From contig JACJYO010000005.1 in NCBI GenBank assembly GCA_020636075.1, forward strand, positions 248,001 through 312,000: DNA of 64,000 nt, in the 5' to 3' direction. A model generated the notes under the pieces. The model searched no databases and was not told the origin of the DNA. It was given only the letters and a program-made list of their open reading frames with translations. The stretch's first letter is position 1. Each line of letters begins with the position of its first letter. Of this stretch, positions 8,990 through 16,685 are shown in pieces. Source of the DNA: Lewinellaceae bacterium. Lineage in GTDB: Bacteria > Bacteroidota > Bacteroidia > Chitinophagales > Saprospiraceae. The translations under genes were made by a program, and so were the position numbers.

Positions 8990-11578
8990 TCAACGCACCA
9001 CAAACCGACTACTCGACCGCAGCTTTCCGGAGGCGGTGTGCCCCTGGACAAAATAAATGCCCGCAGGCAAATCCAGCTCGAGAACCAGTTGGTTTTCAGG
9101 CATTTCACGAGTGAGCAATAGTCTACCCTGCGCATTATACACCTGAATTTGAACCGGTTGGTGGTCAGAATGGTCCCATTTCAAAGTCATCCGATTTTCA
9201 ACCGGATTTGGGGAAATTCGAAGAAGCTGATTTTCCTGTTTCCTGTTATCTGACCGGTTCTGTGATGCGGCATCACTTTCCGGCGGGCAATTGAACGTAT
9301 TCAGGTGCGCTTCCGTTAGCGATTGTCCATGTAACCGCACCACACTGTTGAAATAGTCGGGCTTGCTGAAAGGTGGAAGGGTAACCGTAAAAACATCCGA
9401 TTCGCCATTCTTTATACCGGTTGCCTGCGTTTCGAACCGGATGGAGTAAAGGGGGCTATAATTCGGGTTTCGAACTGCGTATTGCCGGCCGCCAGGTGTT
9501 GTATAAACGCTGTTTCCCGACGGCGCAACGGCGACCACGCCTTTGGGCAACTGAAAGGCAACATATACCAATGGTTGCGAACAGTTGTTTTGTATCCGGA
9601 AATGATAGCTGCGGCGGTTTTCAGCATCAAGTGAGATGCGAAGCAACTCGAAGTGAATGCAGTCATTTGTCTTTTCGTCGCACGGGTGCGCATCATCAGC
9701 CGAGATACGAATTTGAAAACAACAGGCAGACTGGTTGCCGCAGCTGTCCTGTGCTTCAAAACAAAGCGTATGATCACCCGGCACGAATGCGCTGCCGCTA
9801 GGCAAACCCTGCGCCTGAACGAGTTGAATCCCCGGGCAAGCACAAGTGCTCCATACATCCGGTTCCGGGTAAGTAACCAGCGCCGACTGGGTACCAAAAG
9901 GTATCTGAATGAGGGTGTCGGGCGGACAATTTGCAGCGATAGATGATGGCGATGTCAACACGGTATGTTCCACAATATAGGTTGCCATTGTATCGCACCG
10001 GCCGGTTGCGGACGGGACCAGGGAGGTGTAGGTTCCGGGCTGGGTATAGGTAACGCCATGTAGGGTAATGGAGTCGCCCGGGCAGAAATAGACGGTTTTT
10101 TCAAATTTTGGATTGACCCCGGTTCGGATGTTATACACCAGATTGGTATCACAGTTCGGACCGGAAACCGTTGTGGTTACAAAGCCAGGACTTGTATATG
10201 ATTTGCCGTCAACAACAAAAGAATCGCCCGGGCAAAGAAATATCTCCTGATAACCCGGCACCGGTGGACAATAATCCAGCTTAGTCAGGCTTCCGGGCAT
10301 CTCGGGCAGGTTCACGTTCCAGGTGGTATCAAAAGTTACCTGCATCATATCGGCTGTCGATACGGTTATAGATAATGGGCTGGCCGACGTGCTTACCTGT
10401 TGTGAGCAGCACTGCGTTACCTGACCGTTTGCATCCGTTTTAACGACTAAAATACTTTCCGGTTGGCCAGGGAATTTCACTGCGCCCGCAGCGATAATCC
10501 CGCCATCAGGCGCTTCGATAGCCATAGCGAAATAATCGCTGCCATCCAGGGCATATTCGTACGACCACAATACAGCTCCGTCGGCACTGATTTTTACCAG
10601 GGTGGGATCGAGGTTCGCATTCTGCGGTTCGTACCGGCGCGGAATCAACAGAAAATTGCCATCCGACAAAGGGGCGATCGGTCCGTACCCGACATTGGGA
10701 TAGGTTTTTGCCCATATCAGGTTGCCGGTACGGCCGGTGCGGCAAACCAGTTGGATGGATTTCGGATTGTTGGGCGGATAAGCGGCCCCGGCCGTCATCC
10801 AGCTGCCGTTCGGCCCCGCTGTCATCGAGTGCAGTACAGTTTCATAATCGGCCGGCCCGTCGTATGCATGATGAAACAGGATGTTGCCGTTCGCCGCATC
10901 AAACAGGTTGAAGGCGGCAAAAGTATCCCTGCGGCCAACGGCGAAGATGGTGTCGCCACTGACAGAAAATGCATGAAACCTGGGATCTTCGCCCCAGTAA
11001 AACATGCATCGTTTTGACCAAACGGTGTTCCCCTGGTTGTCGATCCGGACCAGTACGGCATGACTGTCGCCCTGCGACGAACGGCCGGAAATAATATAGC
11101 CGCCAGGTACTGCCCTGACCCAATCACCTACGTTTCGCCGGCCGGTCAGGTAACTGGGTATGACCTGTTGCCACTGGATCATACCGTCGGTGTCGGTTTT
11201 GACCACCAGTATTTCCCCGTTTCCCATAGAGCTTATCCCGTGCAATTCGCCTATTGCCAGGTAGCCGCCGTCGTTGGCTTCGATAACCGTACGAAATCCC
11301 GCCTGATAAGCCGGCCCGTAATGCCGAAGCCAGACGAGGTCGCCGGCAGTGTCAATCTTCATCAGAAAAGGTTTGTATTGCGGCCCCGGGAGGTTAACGC
11401 TGGAGTTTGACGTGCCCGCCAGAACGTAGCCGCCGGCAGTAGCGAGAATATCGCTGGCGGCTATAGCAATGTCGGCGGCGCCAAAAGCGCGCTGAAAGGT
11501 TTGCTGGCCGGAAAGCAAATTTGCCGCCAGGCAAATCAAAAGGCATGAAACGAACAGGCGTAAGGGTGTAAATACCAT
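8990..11578 (-). CDS. Secreted beta-propeller-like protein with HYR-like region and T9SS sorting domain
   Basis: An 862-residue exported protein. Signal peptide MVFTPLRLFVSCLLICLAAN is followed by about 350 residues of repeats of the form FLMKIDTAGDLVWLRHYG / LVKISADGAVLWSYEY, the delta-60-like pattern of Bacteroidota secreted beta-propellers. Two short PGDS-containing repeats, a HYR-like segment (NCPPDTLIQIPFGTQSALVT) and a beta-sandwich follow. The C-terminus LLRISPNPVENRMTLKW then GRLLLTREM is a T9SS type A sorting domain. Sixty-two codons of context before ATG 11578 are not signal-like, so that start is preferred over 11620. Expected at the cell surface or outside; function is not predictable beyond binding or adhesion. 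Confidence 0.9.
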   Translation of the reverse strand: MVFTPLRLFVSCLLICLAANLLSGQQTFQRAFGAADIAIAASDILATAGGYVLAGTSNSSVNLPGPQYKPFLMKIDTAGDLVWLRHYGPAYQAGFRTVIEANDGGYLAIGELHGISSMGNGEILVVKTDTDGMIQWQQVIPSYLTGRRNVGDWVRAVPGGYIISGRSSQGDSHAVLVRIDNQGNTVWSKRCMFYWGEDPRFHAFSVSGDTIFAVGRRDTFAAFNLFDAANGNILFHHAYDGPADYETVLHSMTAGPNGSWMTAGAAYPPNNPKSIQLVCRTGRTGNLIWAKTYPNVGYGPIAPLSDGNFLLIPRRYEPQNANLDPTLVKISADGAVLWSYEYALDGSDYFAMAIEAPDGGIIAAGAVKFPGQPESILVVKTDANGQVTQCCSQQVSTSASPLSITVSTADMMQVTFDTTWNVNLPEMPGSLTKLDYCPPVPGYQEIFLCPGDSFVVDGKSYTSPGFVTTTVSGPNCDTNLVYNIRTGVNPKFEKTVYFCPGDSITLHGVTYTQPGTYTSLVPSATGRCDTMATYIVEHTVLTSPSSIAANCPPDTLIQIPFGTQSALVTYPEPDVWSTCACPGIQLVQAQGLPSGSAFVPGDHTLCFEAQDSCGNQSACCFQIRISADDAHPCDEKTNDCIHFELLRISLDAENRRSYHFRIQNNCSQPLVYVAFQLPKGVVAVAPSGNSVYTTPGGRQYAVRNPNYSPLYSIRFETQATGIKNGESDVFTVTLPPFSKPDYFNSVVRLHGQSLTEAHLNTFNCPPESDAASQNRSDNRKQENQLLRISPNPVENRMTLKWDHSDHQPVQIQVYNAQGRLLLTREMPENQLVLELDLPAGIYFVQGHTASGKLRSSSRFVVR

Positions 11579-11710
11579 CGGAATCGGGTGCGGTGAAAAA
11601 CTTGCCAAAGTTGCCGGCAAATTCGATCATTCGGAATACTTGAATCAGGGCAGTTTTCAGACTATGTCGGATGGGAGACGTATAAAAAGGCACCGGCTGG
11701 ATTTACAGTT

Positions 11711-11747
11711 TCACAGAGGGGCACAGAGAAACGGAGGAGCACGGAGG
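11711..11747. repeat. Half-copy of a purine-rich cACRGAGG-type repeat
   Basis: Quasi-tandem units such as CACAGAGG, GCACAGAG, ACGGAGG and CACGGAGG lie 2 nt beyond the stop of the DUF2911 gene. The same unit builds the arms of the palindrome at 16599-16670, but here the complementary arm is missing. Confidence 0.6.
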
Positions 11748-11749
11748 TT

Positions 11750-12814
11750 TTAGTTTTTGCCGTCCAGTGCTTTTTTCGTTTGCGCAATCAACCGTTCCAG
11801 ATTTTCCTTCCGCCGGGGTGAATCGGCGAGGGTCAGCGCTTGTTGGAAGTGCTTCAGCGCGGCAGCATGATTCCCCGTTGCCGAATACCCGCGACCAAGC
11901 CCCAATTGGGTGATAAACATATCGCCGAAGCGCTCCTGATTTTGCCGGTAAATCGCCAGGGCCTGTTCGTTTTCTTTTTGAGCCTGCAGGCCACGGGCGA
12001 GGTAGTACAAATCGTTGGGTGTACCCAATTTCATAGCCATGGTTTTGGCTGCTTCGGCTTCCGCAGTTTTGCCCAGTTTTTCGAGCAATTTTGATTGGGT
12101 CATCAAATTCTCAAACTGGGGTTTTATTTGAACCGATTGCTCCGCCCAGGCCAGGCCCTGATCGAGGTACACATCGTGCTCCAGGCAGTACTCGGCGGCC
12201 TGGTTTGGCGCTTCCCAGAAAAATAGTCCAATGTTGCTCTTCAACTGCGCCCTGAAACTTTCGATCACCAGTTCATGCGCCGGGAAGGCAATCCTGAACG
12301 GCACAGCCAGGTTTTCCCATTTCATCGCCAGCACGGTATAATCCGGCTTGCGCTCGGTGAATTCGAAGGTCAGGTATTCGTTGTATTCCGCATTTTCAGG
12401 TTTTACCTGCACCCGCAACTGATCTTCGGTTTCGTCGTACACGAAAGTGCCCCAAGCGGTATTTGTTTTTGAAAAAATAAGGGTCCAGGAAGATTCACCG
12501 GGAATCAGGAAAAAACCATAGGTCCCAGCCGGAATAGCCTGCCCTTCAACCTGGGCATCTGCAGAAAAAGTAATGGTGGTGTTTTCGTTAGCCCCGACAC
12601 GCCAAACCTGATCGTAGGGCACCAACTGGCCCCAAATTTTACCTTGGCGGCCGTCTACGTCCGGGCTGTTATACCGGACGGTTACGGTGGCCACGCCGCT
12701 TACACTTTGTGAAACAATGCTCAACTGGTTGTCGCCACTGGGCGGCGCCTGGAGGAACTGAGCCTGCAAGCCGCAGGCAAAAAGCAGGAAAATGAAGGAA
12801 TAGACAATTTTCAT
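11750..12814 (-). CDS. Exported DUF2911 protein with C-terminal TPR repeats
   Basis: A 354-residue protein with signal peptide MKIVYSFIFLLFACGLQAQ. Residues ~25-165 match DUF2911 (SVSGVATVTVRYNSPDVDGR, WRVGANENTTITFS, IPAGTYGFFLIP), a Bacteroidota domain common in exported proteins of unknown function. Residues ~220-350 are TPR-like helices (AEAAKTMAMKLGTPNDLYYL, NHAAALKHFQQALTLADSPR). Probably periplasmic or lipid-facing; TPRs suggest a protein partner. The open frame begins at a TTG at 12904, inside a MITE-like repeat, but ATG 12814 starts the signal peptide. The repeat therefore lies in or near its promoter region. Confidence 0.88.
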   Translation of the reverse strand: MKIVYSFIFLLFACGLQAQFLQAPPSGDNQLSIVSQSVSGVATVTVRYNSPDVDGRQGKIWGQLVPYDQVWRVGANENTTITFSADAQVEGQAIPAGTYGFFLIPGESSWTLIFSKTNTAWGTFVYDETEDQLRVQVKPENAEYNEYLTFEFTERKPDYTVLAMKWENLAVPFRIAFPAHELVIESFRAQLKSNIGLFFWEAPNQAAEYCLEHDVYLDQGLAWAEQSVQIKPQFENLMTQSKLLEKLGKTAEAEAAKTMAMKLGTPNDLYYLARGLQAQKENEQALAIYRQNQERFGDMFITQLGLGRGYSATGNHAAALKHFQQALTLADSPRRKENLERLIAQTKKALDGKN

Positions 12815-12844
12815 AGCGTAATATTTTTGTTGTTTAAGGAACGA

Positions 12845-12999
12845 GGGTGTCTCATAAGTAAATCCCAGGCCCAGCGCGACAAACTTTTTACCGCGAAGAC
12901 GCAAAGGCGCGAAGAATTAAACTCCGCGTCTTTGCGTCTTCGCGGTAAAACAGAATATACTACGGCGGGCAAAATTGACGGGGCACTTTTGAGACACCC
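12845..12999. repeat. MITE-like element, copy 1, with terminal inverted repeats and internal palindrome
   Basis: Outer ends gggtgtctcataagt and acttttgagacaccc are inverted repeats (14 of 15 match). Inside, 12886-12950 is a near-perfect 29-bp-armed palindrome (two mismatches) around an AATTAAA loop. A related element of equal length lies at 33497-33653 in reverse orientation. No transposase and no clear target-site duplication were seen. Confidence 0.7.
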
Positions 13000-13011
13000 G
13001 CATTCCAAAGA

Positions 13012-13491
13012 TCAATTGGATTGCATCGCGTTCAAGCCGAGCACCTTCCGCAGGATACCCATTTGCCCAAGGTGATAAGCCTCGTGGTAAAGATAAAATA
13101 CGAGCAGATCGATTCGTGCGACAGGCATACCTGTTGCCTGGACATACAGATCCTCCTGCTCAAAATTGGCAAGATGTTCGGACAATGGCCCCGACACCTG
13201 TTTCCATGCCTCCCGGATAGCGTCCAGGCTTTTGTACGGGTAATTGCCGATCGGTTTAAAGTACAGATCGTCGAGCGGGTCTTTAAGCTGCAGGCCAATC
13301 GCATTGGCGAGCTGATATCGACAGGTGGTTACGTGCCCGAGCAGCCAGTTGTAGTGGTTGGTCTGGAGGTTGGGGCGTTCGAGTGCCTGTTCAGGCGTAA
13401 TGTCCTCAAATGCATTGTGAAAAATGTTGTCCTGAAGTTGCAGCGTACGGATCAGGCTGTCGGCCGGGGCGTCAATTTTTTGTACTTCCAT
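13012..13491 (-). CDS. DinB-family protein
   Basis: A 159-residue soluble four-helix protein of the DinB/YfiT group, often metal-binding with thiol-transferase or unknown activity. The metal-ligand pattern is visible: His in NHYNWLLGHVTTCRY and HEAYHLGQ (H-x3-H) near the end. The frame is open to 13623, but ATG 13491 (MEVQKIDAPADSLIRTLQ) matches the domain start. The LytTR gene upstream runs in the same direction with 132 bp between them, so co-transcription is possible. Confidence 0.87.
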   Translation of the reverse strand: MEVQKIDAPADSLIRTLQLQDNIFHNAFEDITPEQALERPNLQTNHYNWLLGHVTTCRYQLANAIGLQLKDPLDDLYFKPIGNYPYKSLDAIREAWKQVSGPLSEHLANFEQEDLYVQATGMPVARIDLLVFYLYHEAYHLGQMGILRKVLGLNAMQSN

Positions 13492-13623
13492 GATGTATGT
13501 GGTGTTTTTGTTCGAAAAAAATGTTCGACAAGAATACCGGGTTGTGGGGATCGTAAAGTACGGTCGGATACCCATTTCCGATGAGTGGTACGCCGGGAAC
13601 GGATGAATGGTGCGCCATTTCAA

Positions 13624-14466
13624 TTAACATGCAGCGAACCAGTTTTGAAACGCCCGGGCCCGGTAGCGGCTCACCGGCACGCGAAACTGCTCTGAAGGCT
13701 TGCCATTGGGTTGGACCGTGACCTGAATTTTTCGATTTTCGGCATTTACAATTTGCCGGATCGCACTGCGGTGAACCAGGTATTGCCGGTTGAGCCGAAA
13801 AAATGGCGCTTGTTGCAAGGCATTTTCCACCTCATCCAAGGCATTAAAATCGGAAGTGATTTTTTGGCCGTGGAACGTGTGAAAGGTTACGATACCACCC
13901 GTTGAATGGACAAAGGCAACTTCGCCGGTTTGCAGGCGCAGCAGTTTTTTCCCGGAGGAAATATTCACAAAAACTTCACCTGCTGTACCATTGTCAACAA
14001 CCGGCACTTTAGGTTTGGTTTGCAAAAAACCATACAGATCGCGCAACAGCAACACTGCACTTTCCAGGCTTGAAATGCCCAGCATAAGCATCAGGTAGCC
14101 CAAAAATTTGACCCAATCAATTGGCACGCCGAATGCTATCCGCTGAGCAAAATACGCCATGCTAAACACCAAAGTGGTGGCCAGCCAGCCATAAGCAAAC
14201 TGCCGGAACATGAGCGCTGCGTTACCCTGCCCGAGTCGTTTTTTGGAGCCCCAGCGCCGGTATACCTCGCAGTTACTCTGGCAAACGAATAAGCCCGTGC
14301 CCACCAGAATGAGGAAGGTCTCCCAAGGGAAAACATAGCCTGGTTGGAATGGCAGTTTCTTGTAAACAGCAAAATGCAGGAGTAGCAACGCCAGCACCGG
14401 AATGGCCGTAAGCCGGTACCAGTGAAACGGGGAAATAGAAAATCGGTGCGATACAGGCATGGGCAT
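13624..14466 (-). CDS. Membrane-bound LytTR-type DNA-binding regulator
   Basis: A 280-residue protein with about four transmembrane segments in residues 18-150 (LTAIPVLALLLLHFAVY, ETFLILVGTGLFV, ATTLVFSMAYFA, YLMLMLGISSLESAV). A C-terminal LytTR DNA-binding domain spans residues ~165-275, with signatures FHGQKITSDFNALDEVENAL and FFRLNRQYLVHRSAI. No receiver domain is present, so it is not a normal two-component response regulator; membrane tethering suggests direct signal sensing (inference). ATG 14460 is an alternative start two codons in. It is divergent from a membrane cyclase, with about 120 bp between starts. Confidence 0.9.
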   Translation of the reverse strand: MPMPVSHRFSISPFHWYRLTAIPVLALLLLHFAVYKKLPFQPGYVFPWETFLILVGTGLFVCQSNCEVYRRWGSKKRLGQGNAALMFRQFAYGWLATTLVFSMAYFAQRIAFGVPIDWVKFLGYLMLMLGISSLESAVLLLRDLYGFLQTKPKVPVVDNGTAGEVFVNISSGKKLLRLQTGEVAFVHSTGGIVTFHTFHGQKITSDFNALDEVENALQQAPFFRLNRQYLVHRSAIRQIVNAENRKIQVTVQPNGKPSEQFRVPVSRYRARAFQNWFAAC

Positions 14467-14558
14467 TTGATTTTTTCAAAAATCGGGAATGCGAGTAAGC
14501 TAACCGCAAATTTTCGACAAAAGGACCCTGGGCTGTAATGCGCTTACCGTCTGTTTGG

Positions 14559-14566
14559 TACATTTG
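14559..14566 (+). promoter_or_regulatory. Putative -7 promoter element TACATTTG for the cyclase
   Basis: TACATTTG lies 20 nt before the cyclase ATG, which would give a very short leader. Confidence 0.45.
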
Positions 14567-14585
14567 GTTTTAGTAAAATCAACTT

Positions 14586-15650
14586 ATGGCTTTTTTAAAC
14601 ACAATTCGAGCAAACCAAAAAACGCTGTTGGAATACCAGATCACCGGCATTTTGATGGGATTAATTTATGCCCTGGGCGAATACCTGACCCGGATAAACA
14701 CCGACGACCCGCAAGCGTTTGTCCCCCTGATAATCCGGGGATTTTTTGCCGGCTGGCTGATCACCCTGTCGGTTGGGATTTTTGAGGTTTTGTTCAAAGA
14801 CAAGTTGATGCGCAGAACCTTCCTGTTTCTGGTACTGGTGCGCGCTGTTTCATTTACCCTGATTATCACATTTTGGTTGTCGGTGATCAATGCGGTATGG
14901 TTAACCATCGACAGAGGCGTACAATTGACGACCGGTTTTTTTTACTACCTCACCGACATTTCCTATCTGATTAACCTTCTAACTGTCTTGTTGGGCCTGC
15001 TCATATTGATCGCGCTCCGGCAAATCAACAACCTCCATCGGAAAGGCGAGCTTTGGAATTTTATTCTAGGCAGGTATCACCGGCCGCGCGAGATCAACCG
15101 AATGTTCTGTTTCATCGACCTGAAAGATTCCACGACCATTGCCGAACAACTGGGACACCTGAAGTTTGGCCTGTTTTTAAAAGATTATTATTCCGATATC
15201 ACGGATGCCATCCGGCAAACAAAAGCGGAAATATACCAGTACGTCGGCGACGAAATTATCCTGTCGTGGCCACTGGAAAAAGGGTTGCAGAGTAACAATG
15301 CAGTCCGCTGTTTTTTTCTGATGCAAGACCACATCGCTGCGTTGCGGGAACAGTATGAAAACCGGTACGGACGGTACCCGCAGTTTAAAGCCGGGATGCA
15401 CGGCGGCCCGGTTGTGGTAACCTGGGTCGGTGAGGTAAAAAAAGAAATTATGTACCTGGGCGATGTGCTCAATACCGCGTCGCGCATCCAGGAAAGCTGC
15501 AAACGCCTGGCCAAAGATTTTCTCATTTCGCAGGATATTCTGGATCGGCTGGGGAACCTGGACGATATCCAGGCCACGTTTGTTGAAGAGACCACACCCA
15601 GAGGTAAAGAGCGAAGCGTTCGGGTACACAGTTTGGAACGTATGCCATAG
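14586..15650 (+). CDS. Membrane adenylate/guanylate cyclase (class III)
   Basis: A 354-residue protein with an N-terminal membrane region (four to five helices over residues 18-145) and a class III nucleotidyl cyclase domain (residues ~172-325). Metal-binding Asp178 (FIDLKDSTTIAE) and Asp222 (YQYVGDEI) are present, as are transition-state residues Asn296 and Arg300 (LGDVLNTASRI). The positions that usually select adenine, Lys and Asp, hold Gln218 and Met289, so cAMP versus cGMP cannot be read from sequence. The membrane part probably senses a signal. Divergent from the LytTR membrane regulator. Confidence 0.9.
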   Translation: MAFLNTIRANQKTLLEYQITGILMGLIYALGEYLTRINTDDPQAFVPLIIRGFFAGWLITLSVGIFEVLFKDKLMRRTFLFLVLVRAVSFTLIITFWLSVINAVWLTIDRGVQLTTGFFYYLTDISYLINLLTVLLGLLILIALRQINNLHRKGELWNFILGRYHRPREINRMFCFIDLKDSTTIAEQLGHLKFGLFLKDYYSDITDAIRQTKAEIYQYVGDEIILSWPLEKGLQSNNAVRCFFLMQDHIAALREQYENRYGRYPQFKAGMHGGPVVVTWVGEVKKEIMYLGDVLNTASRIQESCKRLAKDFLISQDILDRLGNLDDIQATFVEETTPRGKERSVRVHSLERMP

Positions 15651-15675
15651 CATCTGCGGCAATCCCATTGCGGTG

Positions 15676-15683
15676 TACCTTTG
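15676..15683 (+). promoter_or_regulatory. Putative -7 promoter element TACCTTTG before the fructosamine-kinase-like gene
   Basis: TACCTTTG ends only 6 nt before the ATG at 15690. Since Bacteroidota transcripts start about 5-8 nt after this element, the mRNA would be leaderless or nearly so. Confidence 0.45.
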
Positions 15684-15689
15684 CCAATT

Positions 15690-16556
15690 ATGTCGCCCAG
15701 CCTTCAACAACATCTCGAAACTTTACTGCAAACAAAAATCAGCGCCGCCCAACCGCTTTCCGGCGGCGACATCAATCATGCCTACCGGCTCGGTGCACCC
15801 GACGGCCGGCAGTGGTTTGTCAAAACCAATACCGACCCGCAGGCGCCCGCAATGTTTCGGACCGAAAGCCAGGGACTGGCTTTATTGGGGGCTTCCAAAT
15901 CGATCCGGATACCAAAAATTTTTGGTCACGGCAGCACCGACGACGGGCACGCCTATCTGGTACTCGAGTACATCAAACCCGGCTACCGCAACCGCTTGTT
16001 CTGGGAGAATTTTGGCCGCGGCCTGGCTAACTTACACGGCAACACTTCGGCCTTGTTCGGTTTTGCCCACGACAATTTTATCGGTCGCTTGCCACAGTCG
16101 AACAGCCGGCACCCTACCTGGGCGGAATTTTATGCCGAAGAGCGGCTATGGCCGCAAATGTTGCTTGCCCGCGAGTTGGGTTATTTTGATGCAGCATCGG
16201 AGCAACAACTTGACCGCCTGTGCAAAAATCTGAGCTGGCGCTGCCCCGAAGAACAGCCCGCCCTTTGCCATGGCGATCTTTGGAGCGGTAATTTTCTTTG
16301 CGACGCTGCCGGCGCGCCGGTGCTCATCGACCCCGCTGCCTGCTTCGTCCACCGGGAAATGGATCTGGCCATGAGCCGTCTGTTTGGAGGTTTCGACCCG
16401 GCATTTTACAGCGCCTATACGGAAGCCTGGCCACTGGAATCGGGTTTCGAACAACGGCTGGAAATTTACCAGCTGTACTATTTGCTGGTACATGTGAATT
16501 TGTTTGGTGGCGGATATGTGGGCCAGGTGCAATCGATTTTAGACCGGTTTGGCTGA
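15690..16556 (+). CDS. Fructosamine/ketosamine-3-kinase family protein
   Basis: A 288-residue kinase-like protein. N-terminal PLSGGDINHAYRL and a QWFVK strand form the nucleotide site; the catalytic loop HGDLWSGNF and LIDPAACF are the aminoglycoside-phosphotransferase-fold motifs typical of the fructosamine kinase family. Members phosphorylate sugar adducts on glycated proteins or free ketosamines so that the adduct falls off (protein deglycation). Length fits the bacterial family (~290). The track start at 15681 is a TTG; ATG 15690 is preferred because family homology begins there and a -7 element abuts it. It follows the cyclase by 39 bp but appears to have its own promoter. Confidence 0.9.
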   Translation: MSPSLQQHLETLLQTKISAAQPLSGGDINHAYRLGAPDGRQWFVKTNTDPQAPAMFRTESQGLALLGASKSIRIPKIFGHGSTDDGHAYLVLEYIKPGYRNRLFWENFGRGLANLHGNTSALFGFAHDNFIGRLPQSNSRHPTWAEFYAEERLWPQMLLARELGYFDAASEQQLDRLCKNLSWRCPEEQPALCHGDLWSGNFLCDAAGAPVLIDPAACFVHREMDLAMSRLFGGFDPAFYSAYTEAWPLESGFEQRLEIYQLYYLLVHVNLFGGGYVGQVQSILDRFG

Positions 16557-16598
16557 GTGCAAAAACAAAAGAGAGAAATTTGAAATGCTCGCCGTAGG

Positions 16599-16670
16599 TT
16601 TTTTCACCACGGAGGCACGGAGGACACGGAGTTTAATCTCTGTGTCCTCCGTGCCTCCGTGGTAAAAAAA
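16599..16670. repeat. Long palindrome built of CACGGAGG units
   Basis: Two 33-nt arms (two mismatches) of purine-rich CACGGAGG-like units flank a TTTAAT loop, with T- and A-runs outside. It sits 16 bp beyond the stop of the downstream minus-strand T9SS gene and 43 bp beyond the kinase stop, so it could end transcription from both sides. Confidence 0.8.
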
Positions 16671-16685
16671 CAAACCGGAACTATT

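Noticed and set aside
12886..12950. The palindrome read as a CRISPR repeat
   Set aside because: There is a single unit with paired arms, no regular spacers and no cas genes; the element repeats only at 33.5 kb.
15681..15683. TTG as the start of the fructosamine-kinase-like gene
   Set aside because: An ATG three codons later fits the family start, and the TTG overlaps the -7 element.
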